NCBI GenBank assembly: GCA_031308135.1
Contig: JAHLJT010002630.1
Location: 95,090,141 to 95,154,140, forward strand
Source: Acheta domesticus
Lineage: Eukaryota > Arthropoda > Insecta > Orthoptera > Gryllidae
Direction of reading: 5' to 3'
DNA: 64,000 nucleotides
In this document: piece after piece, positions 10,656 to 22,867 of the stretch
Numbering within the stretch: position 1 is the first letter of the stretch
Layout: the number at the start of each line of letters is the position of its first letter
Notes under the pieces: generated by a model
What the model saw: only the letters and a program-made list of their open reading frames with translations
The model's database searches: none
What the model was told of the DNA's origin: nothing
Translations under genes and position numbers: made by a program

Positions 10656-10899
10656 TCACGCTGGCACGTGCTCCTCCATTACGGGCGGATTCAAAAAGGA
10701 TAAAGGAGGGGACAGTTTTAGGTCGACCGTCCCAAATGTTTTTGAAATTAAAAAGAAACTAAAAATTGTTTGGTTTGAATTTAAAATTGCATATTCATAA
10801 TAAACGTACTTCTTTGGATGTGATGCAATAACTATGTGACAATTGTTTTTTTTTTATAAATTGTGTAAAATTACGAAAAGAAATGGTTTTTGAGGACAT

Positions 10900-11445
10900 A
10901 AGGCGCGCCCTTCCGGAATCCGCTTCTCCGTCAGTGCATCAACTGATGTCACTGCAGTCCCTCTGACCGGGAGGTCCTAGGTTCAAGTTCCGACGATGGC
11001 AGAATTTTCGACATTAGCTTGTCAGCTAGGTCGAATCCAGTCGCGGTCTGGAGAAGAATTTTAGCGACCGGCTGCTCTGATCGAGTTTTCCGTCATTTCT
11101 CCGATCAACACCAGACGAATGCCGGAGCAGTATCCTTACAAACGGCCACGAACCGGGCTTGATTCATACTTGTCCTATCCTCACCCCTTACTCACTAACT
11201 TACACTAACATGCCGGGAGACCGGTCGGGAGCTTACAGCTTATCCCAGCAGGGGCGGTGCCCCGCTAGTGGGAGATACCTGATTAAGGAAAACCCTGCTA
11301 GTCGGCGGGAGGTCGGCGCCGGATCTCGCCATCCAGCCGGGGACGATCACCGCCACCGCCCAAGAAAAACATGCACTACACTTACGAGACTAATGACCTT
11401 ATCCATTGACGCTCCCGGTGCCACTAACAAACAATCAGCCCTAAA
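10900..11445 (+). mobile_element. SINE B, nearly full length
   Basis: The tRNA-like head has CAGTGCATCAACTGATGTCA and B-box-like GGTTCAAGTTCC. The body has AGCTTGTCAGCTAGGTCGAA and GATCAACACCAGACGAATGC, and the tail has ACCGCCACCGCCCAAGAAAA then a run of AATCA. It matches the 555-bp reference copy at 55,466-56,020 along its length. Confidence 0.8.
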
Positions 11446-11532
11446 AATAACTACAGTTACAACTGGTCTTTTCCTACTTGATCCTTTCTCTATTTGCAAA
11501 AATGGATGATCGCATGAACAGGAAACGAAATA

Positions 11533-12544
11533 TAGGGGAAGGTCCTGTGGTAACGGCCACCTTAGCTTTAAATATGATTTCTCAATTATGGTTAGTTAAA
11601 ATTATTTTTAAAATACAGAATATGAAACTTCAATCTCGTCACACACTCTATCAAAGCCGTTTGGATTGAAAGTAAAATAATATGATTATTTGGGAATTGT
11701 AAAAATCGTTGACAATTTACACGACTGAAGAGTGGAGGGTGGTATCGGACGCCTAAGTAAATAATGGTAAAATAATTTTAATGAAGTTTTTTTACAGCAA
11801 TATATCAAAGATACGCTCACTATTGAGACAAATATTTAATTACTTAATACAAAGAAAAAATGAGTATTTGGTTACAAGGGAAAATAACAGTTTTTGAATT
11901 AGAAAACAAAAACTCTATTATGTTCAATTTATAGCTTCACAATTATCATTATTAAAGGGTTTTTCTTTTGAAATTACCTTCATAATGACTATCTTCCTAT
12001 TATTTCTTCCCATTTCCCGCGAATTTTACCTATAGTTTCCTGAAACACGGACAAAATCCACATTAGTATTCGAATATTACCTCCCAACAACCTACACGCA
12101 GGAAATATGGAAAAGTGAAGAGAAGGCGAAGAAGTAACTGTCCGGTACCATCCGATTCTAATTTGTCCGATACCACCCGAACGACCGTCATCCTTCAGAA
12201 GAATACAACACAAATATAAATTGTACAAACAACGTTGTACTGCTGTAACGTAACAAATACACCTAAGTAAACATACTAGTCGCAGTAGAATGTATTTAAA
12301 CTCATCCTAAGAAAAGTTTCATAGCTCCAAAGTTATCTTCGTACACCGGTCAGCAATGAAAAAAACATAATGCGTGTCGCTATAACCAAACTGATTGATG
12401 TACTTACTTCATACGGCGTATGCAAAGCTAATTCGTGTCCAGGAACACACTGACAGTGCAGCACGTGCTACCACCAGTGCCCAGTTCCCTAAACTACTTT
12501 TGTCAGATACCACCCGCTGTCCGATATCACCCGACCTTCCCCTA
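11533..12544. mobile_element. Candidate inverted-repeat element of about 1 kb
   Basis: TAGGGGAAGGTC at the left (11,533) is inverted at the right (ACCTTCCCCTA, about 12,534-12,544). Near each end there are related GGTAnCGG and TACCACCCG motifs (11,550 and 11,740; 12,131, 12,171 and 12,509). No transposase frame is visible. The terminal repeat is only 11-12 bp and no clear target duplication is seen, so the call is tentative. Confidence 0.4.
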
Positions 12545-14048
12545 AACATTGTAAAGGTTATGGAGAAGCGTGATGAATAATCAGCTCCTTTGAAATACTT
12601 TATGTTCTGTTACATCACGCAAAATTGATGGTGCTTGTGGTGGTCAATGTCTACAGACTAATGCCTAGTAGATGTGGCGGTAATCTATACCCAGAATAGA
12701 AAATAGGGTTTTTTGTTGTTCAGCTATAGCGTCTCCACATAGCAACACGTACGAACGTTCTCCCTTAACCCTTTGTTCTAACTGCCACAGGCGTGGAAAC
12801 CAACAGACGTGAGGCAGGGTGTTGGAGGCAGCTAAGCATTTAAAATAATTTCTCTGTTTTTTCCACTACAGTGCACTCTATTGTTTGGAGCTCAAATTTA
12901 AAAAAGAGAACAACTATGTAGCGCAATAAAAATAAATTGGCGAAGAGGACAATGAATGGTTGACATACTTAAATATTCTGCGAAGGGATTTCCCTACATC
13001 AATTTGGCATTTAACAATAACTCATATTTTAATATCCACTCTTTATCAGGTCAGTGAATAGACACACCACTTCTTGCAGAAATATATTTCTTTCAAATCG
13101 AACAAACTTTCACAAGTACTTCTTCCAGTAGAAGATGACGTGAATGTTTGCATATTTACGTTCAATTATATCAAACAAGAGCACATGATGTATGAATGCA
13201 CTATATGAAAAGAAGACCATATTATAGAATAATTACTATGAATACTAATGAGGAAAATTATTATAAATTTTCATACACCATATAGTTTCATACAAATGGT
13301 TTATGAAATGAGCTAGATTGTAAAATAAATGCAGGAAGTGGTAGGTAAACTTTATTTTTACACTTGTATTTGAACCGTAGAACCCCTTCACATCATAAAA
13401 CACTCGTAAGGACATAAATGTCATGTGATCGAATTTTGTTACACCTACAACACAATGAATTGAAATTAGAACAAACATACCAGCTTCTCAAATTTTGTTT
13501 TATATTTAAGCTAACGCGATAAATAAATCATTAGGTTTCAATTATATTATGTCTTTTAACCCATAAAAATACAAGAGTAGTTTTCACTACTGTACAAGTA
13601 GAGTACTTTTAATTCATTTTTAATTGATTTTTATTAATTGATTTAATTGATCTTTTGTTTAAATATTATTCTAACAAAATTACTTTTCTCAAAAATATGT
13701 ACAATTTCGCAAATTTATTAACGTGATTTATTAAATATTATATTTCAAATTATATTCAAGGTTTTAGATAACATTTTTATTTTATTAAATCACAATTAAA
13801 CAGAGTAATATTTTAATTAATATTTTACTAATGTTTCACAACATTTTCACGGAATATAAGACATCCACGCACCAGTCAATACTATGGACAAATTTATTAA
13901 AAAACTAAGTTTTCAATAATGTAATTACTCGTTAATGCGACCATATTTTAAATGCAATAAAATTTCGCGAATTTGTAAGTATTGTGCGCCTAACAATCGC
14001 GACATTTTGACATCGTATTATCTGAAGTAATACAGATCACCAGATAAA
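12545..14048. other. AT-rich stretch, no gene recognised
   Basis: Long A and T runs, no GC-rich exon-like patch, no splice-flanked frame. The 77-codon minus frame at 13,478-13,245 has no recognisable motif and is probably chance. Confidence 0.5.
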
Positions 14049-14056
14049 TCCTAAGG

Positions 14057-14299
14057 CAGTGTTGTCAAGGTCGATGCCACGAGCAGGAGTCCGCGGCACG
14101 AGTGCCACGGCGAAATCGCCCCTCCACCCTGGTCATTATCCTGCCACCAGAGACAACGCCATCCCTATAGTAAAACGGCGGGGTTACTACTACTCGTAAT
14201 AGTTACCTTTCCCGACGCTAGTTGCGCAGAGAAGCTCGTGGCATGCTACGATGTCACGACGCGTGCCACTGCCACCAGTAGAAGACCTTGACTCCACTG
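14057..14299 (+). mobile_element. hAT-type MITE (hAT-M), copy 1, with 8-bp TSD
   Basis: It is 243 bp, bounded by CAGTGTTGTCAAGGTC and GACCTTGACTCCACTG. The 8-bp duplication TCCTAAGG lies at 14,049-14,056 and 14,300-14,307. CAGTG termini plus 8-bp target duplications are the signature of hAT elements. Internal arms include CACGAGTGCCACGGCG and GTGCCACTGCCACC. It is non-coding. Confidence 0.88.
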
Positions 14300-14339
14300 T
14301 CCTAAGGCTTACACTAGATGTACTTAATTCTTTACTGCT

Positions 14340-14795
14340 TTAAGTGGCTCAGGTCATCCACTGATGTCAGTGTCTCAGATCGAGAGGTTTCTGAATTTCG
14401 ACGCTATCCATATTGCTAGGTCGAATTTAGCTGCTGCCTGGAGAATTGTAGCGGCCGGCTGCTCAAATCGGTAGTTTTCCGTGCTTTCTTTGATCAATAT
14501 CAGGGGAATGCTAAAGCAGTAAACGGGCCTCGAACAGAGCACTATCTTTTCTTCCTCTTCCTTGTCCTATCCTCGCCCCTTTCACACACACTTACACTAG
14601 CATGCACTACACTATCACAACTGTCGGGAACATGGAGCTTGACTCTGTTGTTGAGAGATGGTTGCGTACAACCCGCAAGCACGTGTAGGCAGGCGCCAAT
14701 CTCGTTATCCAGTTGGGAATATCATTTCGATATCTAGTGACTTAAATATACACTAAACTTATGTGACTAATGATCTTAACCGTTGACGCTCGTTT
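14340..14795 (+). mobile_element. SINE B, diverged
   Basis: The head TGGCTCAGGTCATCCACTGA is followed by the same order of blocks as other SINE B copies: TAGCGGCCGGCTGCTC, TTTGATCAATATCAGG, AGCATGCACTACACTA, and a 3' part with CTAATGATCTTAACCGTTGA. It is shorter than the reference because of deletions in the B-box region and 3' part. Confidence 0.72.
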
Positions 14796-15589
14796 GCCCA
14801 GAAACTCGTAACAATCTATCATCTTAAGATATTTAAACACCAGATTAAACCGTTTACGCCTAGCCGCTCAACAATAATGAACATCCGAGAAGAGCAGGAA
14901 AATTAATTCGGTCTCTAAAGGATTAAGTAATTAGAAACAATCGAATTTATAAGAAATATCAAGGATTTAATTGCTAAATTCAGTGAAGATCACGGTGGGC
15001 TAAATGAATATTTCGGAAATTGAAAACCAATAAGTCACATGACTCTGAAAATTACCACGGTTATATTTGATATACAAGATAGGATTGAAGAGTGAAATCG
15101 GTTTGATAGTTGTTTCTACGAAGGATTCTAGGGATTATGCGATTTAATCTATACAATTTTGAGAATTCGGAAGTTTTCTTTGGGTACACGTCCGGTCGGT
15201 CACAAGATATCAATGTGTCTTTGACCTTCCTCGCATGTGAAAAAAGTCGTTCTAACTGAAGATTTCTGACGCATTGCTGATTGCCAGTATTCTTATCGCT
15301 GAGCGACTCTCTCACTGACCTTTTATCGACGTATACATCTTTCGCAGCAAATTAAGCATACATCGACTGACGTTCCGCTACAAAACTCGTGATTAGATTG
15401 GAATTATAGACATGAATGACATTTTAGGACCATGAGTTTACGAAATGATTAAATTAGTCCCAATTTTAAAACACAAGTTTCTATCAACTAAATATTTTCA
15501 AAAACTATTAAATGATACTTGTTTGTAAATTATGTAGAAAAGTACAAGTATTTTTACTTTCTCGTATACGTACGTATATACGGAGTAAT
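14796..15589. other. AT-rich stretch, no gene recognised
   Basis: An 84-codon minus frame (15,315-15,061) lacks recognisable motifs. No exon-like GC patch. Confidence 0.4.
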
Positions 15590-16900
15590 ATACGTAGTGT
15601 AGGGAAAATTATGTAATGTTGCGCGAAAAAACGGCGGATTTTCGGCAGAAAAAAATTCGTTGCCGGGCCGTGATAACGAAAAAGTGGATAAATCCAGTTG
15701 CTAAATTAAGAAAAAAAATCCCCTAAGACGTGGTGTAGCAGAATCTCTGTTTTGTAAGTCCTTGATAGGAAAACCAATTGAAAGCAAAACGTTCGTCCGT
15801 TCGTCCGGTGTCTGTGAACAACACTTGCGCCTAAACCATAAGTACGATTTCTTCCAAAATCGATATTCTCCTGTCGATCTGCTTCCACTCCCGGCGCCGT
15901 GATTTTGAAATACATTCTTCAAAATTTGGAGGTACTTTACATGAATCCCCCGGACATTTTCGCAATTTTCTCAAAAACGGCTCCAATTTTTTTCTTTAAA
16001 TTTCTTGTAAGAATACAGTAAAATACACTTAGCTTAGGTCCGGTTAACTCCGAATTTTGGAAAGTTGCAAAGTTTGAATTTTATTCGGCGTCTTCCTCCA
16101 ACTACAAAATTGCATATAGAGATTTTTTCTTCAAATAAAATTTATTGTGTAACTTCGTAGCGAGTTCTCTCATTGTCATGTATATTTTTTGAAAATTTTA
16201 GAAGTTTTTGCACAATATTGCGTGCAATATGGGCAATTTAAAAAAAAATACAAAAAATATTTTATCAAAACCGGCTCCAAATTTTTTCTTTACACTTTTG
16301 GTAGGCATAGTGCTAAATGTACCCTATGCGATGACATAAACGCTATTTTGCTGTATACTTTTGTTTTTCCAAAAATTTGAAAAATATATTTTTTCCTAGT
16401 CTCTCACGTCGTTAATATTTACAATAGGGGCGATTTGTTCACATTATTATATTTACGAGTACATGTGCTTTAAATAATGCCAAGTAAAGTTTCTCGAACA
16501 ATTGACCGTTTTCTGTGAAAACTAGCTCAAAATTCCGCATTTTCAGAAACGCTCAAACGCCATTTTCTCAGAAATGGCTCCAAATTTTTTCTTCAAACTT
16601 TTCGAACGGATAGTGCTATTTGCACTCTTTAACATGACGTAAAGCCTATTTTGAGGAAATGTTTTATTTTTTCAAAGATGCCACAAACGTAATTGTTTTG
16701 AAAAATCACTCACACTTTTAATATACACATTACCAGCATCTTGTGAACACTATTGTATTTGCGATTGTAAGTGCTTCAAATGACTTCAAATAAAGTTTTT
16801 AGAAAACTCAAAAATGTTCTGTGAAAAAGAGCTTCAAATGTAGAATTACAATAGCGCCGACAAACCATTTTCTTAAAAATGGCTCTAAATTTTTCAAAGA
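15590..16900 (+). repeat. Repeat family R, long copy with diverged ~300-bp tandem units
   Basis: It opens with GTTATGTAATGTTGCGCGAA and CGGCGGATTTTCGGCAG, then the AACGAAAAAGTGGATAAATC block shared by all R copies. From about 15,970 a unit headed by CTCAAAAACGGCTCCAA recurs near 15,975, 16,263, 16,570 and 16,872 (spacings 288-307). Each is followed by a TTTCTT run and GTGCTAnnTnnAC. Four diverged tandem units therefore form its 3' half. Confidence 0.6.
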
Positions 16901-18574
16901 AAATTGTCATTTAGGACGAGGTTTTACGGTTCTTCAATATTCTTAAAATAATATTTCTGTTCTACTATAAAGAAACCGAAAAATTAAGAAAATGTCAAAA
17001 TGTAGTTTGGGCGGCGATAGATGACAGCTGGCAAGAGTATGTGGCAAGTCTGAATAGCTAGCCGATACCAAAGGAAATAGAAAGCTAATACGGGAAAGTC
17101 TGTGCCATTCTATATCACCCCTAGTTTCCATTTATGATGTCTAGCAGGGAGTAACACGCGGAGAGTATCACAATGATCCCACTCCAACAGATTAGAAAAC
17201 ACAAGGAAAAGAATTTTGTACATTCCGAGACACTTATTTCGAAGTATCGCAAAAGAGTAAATTGTACTTCTAATGAAAACTCGCTTGAACGTGCGTAATA
17301 GTTCTTAGGACAATACCTCGACAATAGCCCGTGGACAATATCTCAAACTTGTACGATGTACACCGTTTTCATATAATTGCGTTGTAGTCAATGACAAACA
17401 ATTTGTTTGGCGCCAAGCAACTGGGATACTACCACCTTTTCTTAATACGACGGTTGAGCCGGAGAATGACGGCGCCGGATGCACAGGTAATAATGACGAG
17501 CTTCGTGGTAGAGCGAAGGACAGACGGGTTGCGAAACGTAAGTCGGGAGGAGGTCTAGAAACCATGCCCGTAGAACAGTGTTCTCAAGGTCGATGCTACG
17601 AACCCGTTCAAGCCCGATCGAAGCCATGGATTTTTAAGGGCGAAAAAATCCTTCATACGCCTTCCTTCGGAGAGGAAGTAATGCCGGCTGTCCCATGTTA
17701 GTAGATTTACTGCATTTAAAAGATCCTCAAGCCTAAATGACGCCTCTGAGCTAAATTCAAAATCGCCTGTTTCGTCGCCCAAGGAATACCTTCTTTCTCC
17801 GCTAGTGGTGAAAGGAGCGTAGCGAAATTTGCGTGGTCAGACGGAAGAGCAGGTCTCATGGCCTGAGTCTCGCCAAGTAAAATAAGGCATTAATTCAATT
17901 CAATTCAATGTTTCGACTAGGGTCTCTCAAGTCCCATAAAACGTGGTGAAATGCATTGCAGTGGCGTGCTGTCCTGAAGCACCTTCTTCAACTAAAATAC
18001 GAACTGCAGGCAACGACACTTGAAACGTGCGTCGCTGCTGCGTAGGTTCACGAGACGCAAGCAGGTGCGTAATGTTACAAAAATAGCAGCAATGTTCACG
18101 TTTTCTTCAGCGATTTCTTATATGTACAGTTGGTTACAGTCTTGTTTGTACAGTCCTGCGTGTCCCGGTGAACTTCAAATTTAAGGCCATGTCGTCTAGG
18201 TGTACAAAGTTACATTTTATTTAATTGGAATTATTCAATTATCTTGTAATATGTTTTTCATAAGTATTAATTTTCCACTTAAAATCAACGACTTTCGAGC
18301 AAATTATGGACTGTACAAACAAGACTGTTAAAAACTGCATATATTATGAATAAATGAATATTTAGAAGACTTTTTTTGTATATCTCACAAATTAGCCAAT
18401 TTTTATGAGCGGATGCTGGCGAGCCTAACTTGCAGCTGGACCCGGCGACACTAGAGCGTACTACAGTAACACTCTCAAGCTTTGGCTCCGGTTTTGATGC
18501 AAGGCCCTGGTTTCGGCGATGAAGACCCCACGACAATACGAGCGCTCCAACTGCTATGGTCGTGTTAGTGAATG
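16901..18574. other. No intact gene; fragment of hAT-M inside
   Basis: At about 17,576 CAGTGTTCTCAAGGTCGATG starts a fragment resembling the left end of hAT-M, without a right end. The surrounding 17,340-17,800 is moderately GC-rich with overlapping minus frames, but no family motif was recognised. The rest is AT-rich. Confidence 0.4.
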
Positions 18575-19010
18575 AATATTTTTATGCCTGGAGGAAGCGG
18601 TGTGCATTTCCCATAGGATGGCGAGGTCAGGCGCCGGTCTATACGTCGGTTAGCAGGGGAATTCCAGGAATCTCCCCTAGCTTGGACAAGCTCTAAACTT
18701 TCGACCATTCTTCCTGCGTGTGGTAGTGTAGTGCAAGAAAGTGTAAGTGGAGAGGGTAGAACAAGGAAGAGGAAGGAAAGATTGTGCGCTATCCGAGGCC
18801 CGTTGGTTAGGGCATTGCTCCGGCATTTGCCTGGTATTTATTAGATAAACTGAAGAATACTATCGATCAGAGAAGCTGGTCGCTAGTTCTTTCTTCCAGA
18901 CAACGAATAAATTCGATCTAGCTATCTAGCTAGTGACGAAAATCAGACATTGTCGGGTTCCGACCCTAGAACCTCCCTATCAGAATTGCTGCAGAGACAG
19001 CGGAAATGCT
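18575..19010 (-). mobile_element. SINE B, minus copy
   Basis: Inverted SINE B blocks: GGATGGCGAGGTCAGGCGCC, GACAAGCTCTAAAC, CTTTCCTTCC in complement, and a head with GGTTCCGACCCTAGAACCTC. It is diverged and its 3' tail is missing. Confidence 0.7.
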
Positions 19011-19224
19011 CGCTTTGAGCTGATATCAGTCGGTCGTCTGGGGGGATTGCATACACATGATCCTTGTAGCCTCAGAAGATAAGTCCCCGCGTGCTGTATT
19101 GTGAGAGCGGCCTTGTGACCTAATCCCACATATAGAAGTTCTGGCGGGTTTTTGAAAGCATTAGTTCGGATACCGCATTTCCGGTGAAATTTACCGCTCC
19201 TAGAGGCGCTTAGGACTGACTTGG

Positions 19225-19350
19225 GCTATTGGGTTCATTTATCCATTTTTTTGTTACGAGGGCCTTATAATAAGTTTTTCTACGGGAATTTCGCCGTTTT
19301 ATCGCCCAACATTATATAACTTTCTCTGTACTCCGTAGAGAGGAAGTAAA
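19225..19350 (-). repeat. Repeat family R, short fragment
   Basis: Read on the minus strand: AAAACGGCGAAATTCCCGTA, then TAACAAAAAAATGGATAAAT. It is truncated on both sides. Confidence 0.5.
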
Positions 19351-20278
19351 AACAAATCTTATTATATTTCGTCATAATACGTAAGAGTTATAAATATTTT
19401 TTTTATCTTTGAGGCATCGTTCATGTTTTTTTTTCAATATTTCATGAGTTAATAGTCACACGAAATGTATTTGTAACAATCATCGTGACAGAGTGCTTCT
19501 GATATCAGCCCGAACCTTCTATTAAAAAGATCTCTTTCAACCTCCGTAATTATTAGTATGAAATTTATACTAAAAAAATATTAAATTAATTGTAAAAAAG
19601 TTATTATGTAGGACTCTTTCTGGGCAACTTTAGGCGTTATATTTTAATTTTATTTTCTCTAGTTTACTGAATTGTAAAAACATTGAAATTGTACACGTCT
19701 TTGAAAGACATTTGTATGTCGAACAAGTAGAATAAATAATATTAAAAGGAAGCCCGAACCTTTGATCTAGAAATCTTTATGCTTGCTCGCTCGACTGCTG
19801 AATCACCATCGCTGGCTCAGATCTAACGTCAATTGAAATTAAAACCCGATTGGTTCTTGTTCTTGGATCCCAGCGAATGAACACGCAAAAATCAGTTCCG
19901 TCAATCAATCATTGTTCTTTTTATCTAATTTGCAGACTCGTGGATACGTGTCCAGATGGTTGTAGTATATTACGCCATTTTGTCCATATGTCCATTTTCC
20001 CGAATCTGGTGTGAGCACTCCAAGAATGGATTAATTCGTGAAGTTTGATAATTATTATTTCATAATAATTATATGTTTATTTATAAAGTACCTAGCTTAT
20101 GTCACAATTAACCAGAAACGTAGTTAATGCACTTATTTTTATTTCATTAACTTCTTTTGGTCGTGAATTAGTCACCTCGGGAACACGTGAACGTGCAACC
20201 CATTGGGGCTCAGTCATATTTATCCAGGATATATGCACGTGACTGTTACGAGTGGGATCAACATTTTCATGCTGAATT
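19351..20278. other. AT-rich stretch, nothing recognised
   Basis: No gene or confident repeat. Confidence 0.4.
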
Positions 20279-20484
20279 CGTTTTTACATCTAGGGTTGTT
20301 AGTCCTGGGAGATGGGGTGAAATGATAGTGATGAAGAAAGAGAGACAACGGAAATCTACCTATCAGAGCAGCCGGCCACTATAATTGACCTCCAGACAGC
20401 AGCTAAATTCGACTTGGCCATCACCACCAGTTAGTCCTCCACCCTCGAAGCTTGAACCCTAGGACATCCCGGTTAGAATCACTC
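20279..20484 (-). mobile_element. Fused SINE A / SINE B fragments
   Basis: At 20,290-20,345 the sequence matches the body of SINE A (AGGGTTGTTAGTCCTGGGAG). From 20,350 to 20,480 it matches the inverted head of SINE B (AGAGCAGCCGGCC, CCAGACAGCAGCTAAATTCG, CTAGGACATCCCGGTT). The junction lies inside both, so one inserted into the other or a deletion joined them. Confidence 0.55.
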
Positions 20485-21420
20485 TAATTTATTTATTTAT
20501 TTATTTATTTATTTACCCTCAACAGGGCCCAACAAGCCCCAATTACAGTAGGCATTACTAGGAAAAATATACAAAACATACACAATAATAAAAACAACCA
20601 TTTCAAATGAAATAACAAAACTGAATTAAAGAAGTCCAATTACAAGAATGCACATTTTTGCAAAAATTGATAAAATTAAACACACCAGTAAGATTTACAA
20701 AAATTGAAACATTATATTTTCAAAACAGTCATTGCAAAAGAGGAACAGAAATGAATATAAAATGACAATATTACAAAAATGGAAAACGCATCTTCAAAAT
20801 AATCCAAACGCAATAGCGAGCAATACTTAAAATAATAAACCTACATTCAGTGATCATTCAATATTTTATTTAAATTCGATTTATATTTCAGAAAAGAAAA
20901 ACTGAAGTCTAAATCCCACACTCTACTGAATTCATTGAATTTTGAAGACATTCTCAAGAGTGGTGAATATCTGTGCGATGTTGTATTTGGTTTATTGGCA
21001 TATAATAATTCTCGTCCTCTTAAATTTTATACTCGTGCATTAAATGACAATTGTGACAACAATTCACTGTTATCTGATATATCATTAACTATTTTAAATC
21101 AAAACAAATGTTTAGCAAAGACATTCTATTGGCAAGAGTAGTTAGATTGAATTCTTTAACTAAAATATTACAAGAAATTTCATAAACAGATTGCTTGAAC
21201 TTTTTGTATTATACATAACTCGAGAATCGTTTTTTAATTTTTTTAAATTTTTTCAATTGTGATATGCAGTGAGGAAACCAAATAACTGAAGCGTATTCCA
21301 ATCTGACGCGCACAAGACAATTAAAGAGGAGTATTAAACTTAAGCTGTCATTGAAATTCTTGAAATTTCGAATAATAAAGCCAAGATTTTTTAATGCTAT
21401 TTAAGAAAATTAATTATTAA
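20485..21420 (-). mobile_element. LINE 3' remnant (reverse transcriptase C-terminus)
   Basis: On the minus strand 21,345-21,205 reads LFNCLVRVRLEYASVIWFPH then LKKFKKIKKRFSSYV. This is the conserved (L/F)xSLVRSxLEYAS(V/I)xW block that follows the palm domain of many non-LTR retrotransposons. Frames downstream are broken by stops. The 3' end runs into (TAAA)n at about 20,510-20,485 after GGGCTTGTTGGGCCCTGTTG, a plausible LINE tail. The clade is not determined. Confidence 0.7.
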
Positions 21421-21579
21421 TACTATTTAAGAAAATGACTGACAATCAAGGAGGTATTTATAAATCAATTCCTCCTAAAATAGCTCGAGAACATTTCCCT
21501 TTGCAATTTCTTGGTGCGTTCACGTCACGTTCGCGAAAATGGTCATTCAGGAAGATGGTCATGCGCGCGTCAGTTACTA

Positions 21580-22095
21580 ATATTATTAGTCCAGTAGGTG
21601 TAGGGCATGTTTTCCTCGGAAGGTAGCGGTGGCCTTCTCCTGCTGGACGGAGAGATCCGGCGCCGACCTTTTGTCGGTTAGCAGGGATCCCCAACCACGT
21701 TTCTCGCACCAGCCGGGTACCTACCCAGCCGGGACAAGCTCTAAGCTCCCGAGCGATCTCCCAGCATGTACGGCAGTGTAGTGCATGTAAGTGTGTGGGT
21801 AATTAAGGGATGAGGAACGGGCAAGAAAGAGAGGAAGGAAAGATCGCGCGCGGTCCGTGGCCCGTTTGTTAATGAACTGCTCCCGCATTCGCCTGGTGTT
21901 GATAGGAGAAACCACGGAAAACTACCAATCAGAGGAGCCGTCTGGGAGAATTCTCCTCCAGACAGCGACTGAAATCGACCTAGCTGGCAAGCTAGTGTCG
22001 AAAATCCTGCCGCCCGGGACTCGAACGTAGGACCTCCCGATGAGAGGCACTGCAGTGACATCAATAGATGACCTGAGCCACCTCTCTCGGTGCGT
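21580..22095 (-). mobile_element. SINE B, minus copy, nearly full length
   Basis: It starts with GGCATGTTTTCCTCGGAAGG (inverted 3' part) and ends with the inverted head ATGACCTGAGCCACCTCTCT (A-box complement GAGCCA). It includes AGACAGCGACTGAAATCGAC and the B-box complement GGACTCGAACGTAGGACC. Open frames inside are not genes. Confidence 0.8.
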
Positions 22096-22189
22096 GCAAT
22101 GGTGGAAAAATGGTCATTTGTGGTTCATAGTGGGAGAAAACAATGCGGGAAAACGGCAATTCGGGAATCAGGGTAATCTATTCCATACA

Positions 22190-22700
22190 TATATAAAACA
22201 GGATGTTGGTAAAGAGCAAAGCTCCAACCCCTTTGGACCGATCTCCATGAAAGTTGGCACTTCTACGTGTTGTTTTTCTCCGAGAAGGTTTATGTGTTGG
22301 TAATTCTGTTGTAACTCCACTACATGCCGCTACATATTCACTACATATCCACTACATATTCACGTCAAATGCAACCCGCAACACACTCGGCAGCCTTTTG
22401 AATCTATATCGTTAAATAACTCCTAAACGAGGCATTCTAGGGCTTTAAAAACGTTTCTCACACCGTAATCAACAGAATGAACTCTTCCTGAACATTCTAT
22501 TACATTTTTGCTGGTACGGTGCTTCCCGATATTATCTGATCTGCTCAGAGACGTGCAGAATCTGCAAGTAAATGTGAATGAGAGGGACAGAGAGCGACAG
22601 AGACAAAGACACACAGACAGGGAGAGGGTGAGGGAGGGAGGGAGAGACAGTGAGAAATGGAGATGGAAGTAGAAAGAGATGAAGGGCAGAACAGCGTCTG
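22190..22700 (+). repeat. Repeat family P, copy 2
   Basis: The same block order as copy 1: GGACCGATCTCCATGAAA, TTCTGTTGTAACTCCACTAC, CGCAACACACTCGGCAGC, GCTCAGAGACGTGCAGAATC, GA-rich tract, GATGAAGGGCAGAACAGCGT. It ends just before the first CAP-gene exon. Confidence 0.7.
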
Positions 22701-22798
22701 CCGGGTTTTCCTAGTGGTAACGTGAAGGAGGTGCGTGTGCCCTTGCACCGCACGTCACCCACCCACGCCCTTTGCGCGTGCGCAGGTGCTGGGAGCCG

Positions 22799-22867
22799 AT
22801 GGCGGCGGCGGCGGCGGAGGACGAGGCGGAGGAGATGGGGGAGGAGGAAGAAGGACACTCTTCCAGC
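22799..22867 (+). CDS. CAP gene exon 1 (acidic N-terminus)
   Basis: MAAAAAEDEAEEMGEEEEGH then SSS, 23 codons, ending at the consensus donor GTGAGT (22,868). It is built largely from GCG and GAG repeats. The CGCAG just upstream may mark an acceptor, in which case the exon starts at 22,786 and the true start lies further left. Confidence 0.6.
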
